DNA of 10,018 bases, taken from the NCBI GenBank assembly GCA_007280825.1, contig QYQI01000109.1, forward strand, positions 1 through 10,018, given 5' to 3'. How positions within the stretch are numbered: the first letter of the stretch is position 1; each line of letters begins with the position of its first letter. Shown piece by piece: positions 7,697 to 10,018 of the stretch. The stretch is from Ignavibacteriales bacterium. GTDB lineage: Bacteria > Bacteroidota > Ignavibacteria > Ignavibacteriales > Melioribacteraceae. The notes under the pieces were generated by a model, which saw only the letters and a program-made list of their open reading frames with translations, was not told the DNA's origin and ran no database searches. The translations under genes and the position numbers were made by a program.

Positions 7697-7715
7697 GAAA
7701 CTGATAATCATTTTA
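7697..7715. promoter_or_regulatory. Fur-box-like sequence
   Basis: Against the classical 19-bp Fur consensus (GATAATGATAATCATTATC), this site matches 15 of 19 positions. Eleven consecutive matches cover TGATAATCATT. It lies about 120 nt upstream of the 7833 start codon. The match was counted by eye, the region is AT-rich and no fur gene or iron-uptake gene is in the window, so chance occurrence is a real possibility. Confidence 0.3.
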
Positions 7716-7800
7716 AAACAGTGATAGTTAGTCCTCAAAAGCAGTTTCTTTCCAAATTATGAATCTTTCATCGGCATTCTTATTGCCCCATTCCCTATTG

Positions 7801-7826
7801 TATAAATTAGAAACAAAAATAGAGGA
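7801..7826 (+). promoter_or_regulatory. Candidate -10 element and Shine-Dalgarno sequence for the secreted-protein gene
   Basis: TATAAA at 7801-7806 is a plausible -10 hexamer, but the bases 17-18 nt upstream match a -35 element poorly. Transcription starting near 7813 would leave a short leader. AGAGGA (7821-7826) stands 6 nt before the ATG at 7833 and is a good ribosome binding site, which fixes that start. The ribosome binding site is well supported; the promoter is weak. Confidence 0.45.
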
Positions 7827-7832
7827 ATACCG

Positions 7833-10018
7833 ATGAGTACTAAAACTCTGAGGAGATTCAATTACTTTGGACTCTTCCTCTCAATTACCATTTTTTTATT
7901 TGGTATAACGACAAATGCTCAATCAAGTTGGAATAGTCAGGATTGGGGATATCGAAGAGCAATTACAGAAAGCAACTCGACTGGAAATTTACTAACCAAT
8001 TTCCAGATTAAAGTTACTCTCAATAATTCATTCGATTTCGGTCGCTGTAAAACAGACGGAAGTGATATCCGATTCACAAGCGATGATTCTCAAACACTAA
8101 TTCCATACTGGTTTGAAGAATGGAATCCTGCCGGGACTTCGGCAACAATTTGGGTTAAAGTTCCTACAATACCCACCGCAGGAACAACAATTTATCTATA
8201 CTATGGTAATCCAAGCGCAATATTTCCTGCACCAGCTCCTCCTACAACTGTTGATCTTCCTCCTACCGGTCCGTGGACAAATGTTGCAGGTGTAACTGTT
8301 AACGGAAGAAACGGTGGACTACTTGCAGAAAATATGGTTGAAGAAAATGGAACATACTGGCAACTGTTTGCTGATAGAAATTTTTGTAACGCACAACTTG
8401 GTTTAGCAAAAAACATAACAGGTGATCCTGGTAACGCAAGTGGATGGAACTGGGATGGTAATCTGATTATTGATTTTTCAATTAGATCTACTAATCCCGC
8501 TTTTGCGGGTGACGTCCGATTAAATAATACACCGGGAAATATTTTAGATCCATACTTAGATTGTCCACACATTGAGAAAGGTGATGATGGATATTGGTAT
8601 CTATTCTATCATTGGATCGTTGGCGGCGATGCACACGGTTCTTGTGGTGCAAATGGTGCATGGAGTTGGACCGCTGGTGCTTACGCAGAAATTGGAATGG
8701 CACGTTCTTTATCAATCAATGGTCCCTACACCGAAATGGATCCATTCATACTAAAATCATCTGCAAGAGAAGGCGATACAGATGCATGGGATTGGGCTCG
8801 TGTTTCGGAGCCGTATGTTTTTAAGCGTGATGATGGAAAATGGATTATGCTTTTCATGGGAGATAAAGGAAATTTTGACGATCCGGGAAATCCAAATCTT
8901 TATTATATCGAACAATGCAGTTATGCAATTGCTGATAATATAACTGGACCATACACAAAATGGCATAACGGTAACCAACCATTCATTGCATTCGGACCTT
9001 CTGGATCACTTGATTCCGGCACAATTGCAGATGCACATCCAGTAAAATTTGGAAATACATATTATATATTTTATGCAGCTTCTCCTTCTACCTTCGGATG
9101 GAGTACAATGTATCTAACTACAACCGATTGGGAGAATGTAACAAAATCAACTTCTTATGTTTATACTAATGAAGGTAATTCGCCTTTCCGCGGTGCAATA
9201 TCAAAATTTAATAATACATATTACTTCTCATATTTAGGCAGCAGTGGGAGCAGCGGCGGGCCATTTATGATTACTACACAACCTGCAACCGGTTCAATAC
9301 CGGGACAATCACTTTATGGAACTGATGCTGTATTTGATTTTTATGATGGCTTCGATGGTATTACTTTAGATCGATCAAAATGGAATGGCAGTGGAACTAG
9401 TGTCGATCCAGGGTACACTGGGACAGCAACTGTTTCTAATGGTGAGTTAGTAGTTACAAACACAGGCGGTTTCATAAGTGAATTATCAGCCAAACAATTA
9501 TTTGGCATAGGAAAAATGTTTGAAGCACGTGCAAAACACAGCTCTGCTGGATTTGCTGGTGAGATCGGTTTTGGCAGATTAGAATCAGGTTCAGCTTGGG
9601 GTGGTCCTCCATATGGATTTAAGAACCAACGCATTATGGATTTGCGCGTTATTAATGGTTCAAATTTTGTGATTGATGCAGACAACGCTGAACATGTTGA
9701 GTCTCCAGGTGATTATGTTGTTTCTTCAACTCCGCTTGATTTCTCAAACTATCTTGTTCATAAGGTAATGCGCGTTGATAACAACAATGTAAAATTTCAA
9801 TTAGATAATTTTCCAATTACGACAATTTCAAATACACCAGATCGACCGAACAGAGTATCAAGCGATCCTTTGGGACCTTGGTTTTTCGTGCTTGGCGGTT
9901 CATCAATGAATGTAGATTGGTTACGTGTCCGAGGATATGCAGATCCGGAACCTACATTTTTAATTAATGCTGAACAGCCGTTGAAATTAACAATTACTGC
10001 AGGTGCAGGAATTGGAGG
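7833..10018 (+). CDS. Large secreted multidomain protein: DUF2341, GH43-like five-bladed propeller, concanavalin-like module (3' end missing)
   Basis: The frame is open from the ATG to the right edge (728 full codons, no stop), so the C-terminus is unseen. A signal peptide is clear (MSTKTLRR, hydrophobic core, cleavage near TNA at 27-29). Residues 35-129 fit DUF2341: DWGYRRAIT at 37-45, NFQIKVTL at 56-63, DGSDIRFTSDD at 75-85, IPYWFEEW at 90-97, IWVKVP at 106-111, and IYLYYGNPSA at 120-129. Residues about 158-481 carry five repeated blades of the form G-x-Y/W-hydrophobic strand: NGTYWQLFADR, DDGYWYLFYHW, DDGKWIMLFMGD, GNTYYIFYAAS and NNTYYFSYLGS. This suggests a GH43/GH32-type propeller. Residues 500-710 match the usual partner of DUF2341: VFDFYDGFDGITLDRSKW at 500-517, VSNGELVVTNTGG at 534-546, and VDWLRVRGYADPEPT at 694-708. 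A role in binding or cutting polysaccharide outside the cell is inferred; the substrate is unknown. Confidence 0.85.
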   Translation, partial: MSTKTLRRFNYFGLFLSITIFLFGITTNAQSSWNSQDWGYRRAITESNSTGNLLTNFQIKVTLNNSFDFGRCKTDGSDIRFTSDDSQTLIPYWFEEWNPAGTSATIWVKVPTIPTAGTTIYLYYGNPSAIFPAPAPPTTVDLPPTGPWTNVAGVTVNGRNGGLLAENMVEENGTYWQLFADRNFCNAQLGLAKNITGDPGNASGWNWDGNLIIDFSIRSTNPAFAGDVRLNNTPGNILDPYLDCPHIEKGDDGYWYLFYHWIVGGDAHGSCGANGAWSWTAGAYAEIGMARSLSINGPYTEMDPFILKSSAREGDTDAWDWARVSEPYVFKRDDGKWIMLFMGDKGNFDDPGNPNLYYIEQCSYAIADNITGPYTKWHNGNQPFIAFGPSGSLDSGTIADAHPVKFGNTYYIFYAASPSTFGWSTMYLTTTDWENVTKSTSYVYTNEGNSPFRGAISKFNNTYYFSYLGSSGSSGGPFMITTQPATGSIPGQSLYGTDAVFDFYDGFDGITLDRSKWNGSGTSVDPGYTGTATVSNGELVVTNTGGFISELSAKQLFGIGKMFEARAKHSSAGFAGEIGFGRLESGSAWGGPPYGFKNQRIMDLRVINGSNFVIDADNAEHVESPGDYVVSSTPLDFSNYLVHKVMRVDNNNVKFQLDNFPITTISNTPDRPNRVSSDPLGPWFFVLGGSSMNVDWLRVRGYADPEPTFLINAEQPLKLTITAGAGIG

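Larger units (their letters stand above)
7375..7832. other. Divergent intergenic region, 458 nt, with repeats and regulatory candidates
   Basis: This region separates the minus-strand gene run from the plus-strand secreted-protein gene, so it should hold promoters for both directions. It is strongly AT-rich and has no credible protein gene. It contains an 8-bp inverted repeat (7527-7558), a 13-bp palindrome (ATCTG-ATA-CAGAT, 7577-7589), a longer imperfect inverted repeat (7628-7665), a Fur-box-like sequence (7697-7715), two TTAAAAC direct repeats (7690-7696 and 7713-7719), and a candidate promoter with a Shine-Dalgarno sequence next to the 7833 start. I find no tRNA-like or riboswitch-like fold. 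No strong promoter for the leftward genes is visible; TACATTTA on the minus strand near 7460 only partly fits the Bacteroidota TAnnTTTG element. Confidence 0.6.

Noticed and set aside
7375..7832. Small RNA, riboswitch, tRNA or CRISPR array in the intergenic region
   Set aside because: No tRNA-like arms, no repeated spacer pattern and no known riboswitch core could be recognised, only short inverted and direct repeats.
7759..7836. 25-codon open frame whose TGA overlaps the ATG of the secreted-protein gene (ATGA)
   Set aside because: The overlap resembles coupling, but there is no ribosome binding site and no recognisable peptide. The candidate -10 element (7801-7806) lies inside it, so it may not even be transcribed.
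8201..9685. Minus-strand open frames of 123 codons (8201-8572) and 114 codons (9341-9685)
   Set aside because: Both are antisense to the secreted multidomain gene, whose plus-strand frame is continuous and shows recognisable domain motifs. The antisense products have low-complexity, non-protein-like composition.

Overview
The window is AT-rich bacterial chromosome. The best guess for its source is the Bacteroidota/Chlorobiota side of the tree, possibly Ignavibacteria-like. That rests on three weak signs: several starts lack a Shine-Dalgarno sequence, one partial gene resembles GWxTD-domain proteins, and Rho lacks the large N-terminal insertion I associate with Bacteroides. No rRNA, tRNA or other phylogenetic marker is present, so this is an inference.

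Positions 1-7374 carry one long run of genes on the minus strand. In transcription order they are: an unrecognised helical protein, manC (GDP-mannose synthesis), an rpiB-like sugar-phosphate isomerase homologue, pyrK and pyrD (the two subunits of class 1B dihydroorotate dehydrogenase), folC (folate synthesis and polyglutamylation), rho (transcription termination), and the 5' part of an exported protein that runs off the left edge. Spacing is tight: 0 nt between the unknown gene and manC, 22 nt from manC to rpiB, 71 nt from rpiB to pyrK, and 2 nt at both pyrK-pyrD and pyrD-folC. A 148-nt gap precedes rho, which probably has its own promoter. This is core metabolism, plus one RpiB homologue with an unusual active site and an extra N-terminal domain.

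Positions 7375-7832 form a 458-nt divergent intergenic region. It contains several inverted repeats, a 15/19 match to the classical Fur box and a weak candidate promoter.

From 7833 to the right edge, one plus-strand frame stays open without a stop for 728 codons. It encodes a large exported protein with a signal peptide, a DUF2341-type beta domain, a five-bladed propeller resembling the GH43/GH32 clan, and a concanavalin-like module. The propeller appears to be inserted at the junction where DUF2341 usually runs straight into its concanavalin-like partner. This gene marks the change from core to surface or secreted functions and is the most interesting object in the window. I see no CRISPR array, insertion sequence, tRNA or rRNA.
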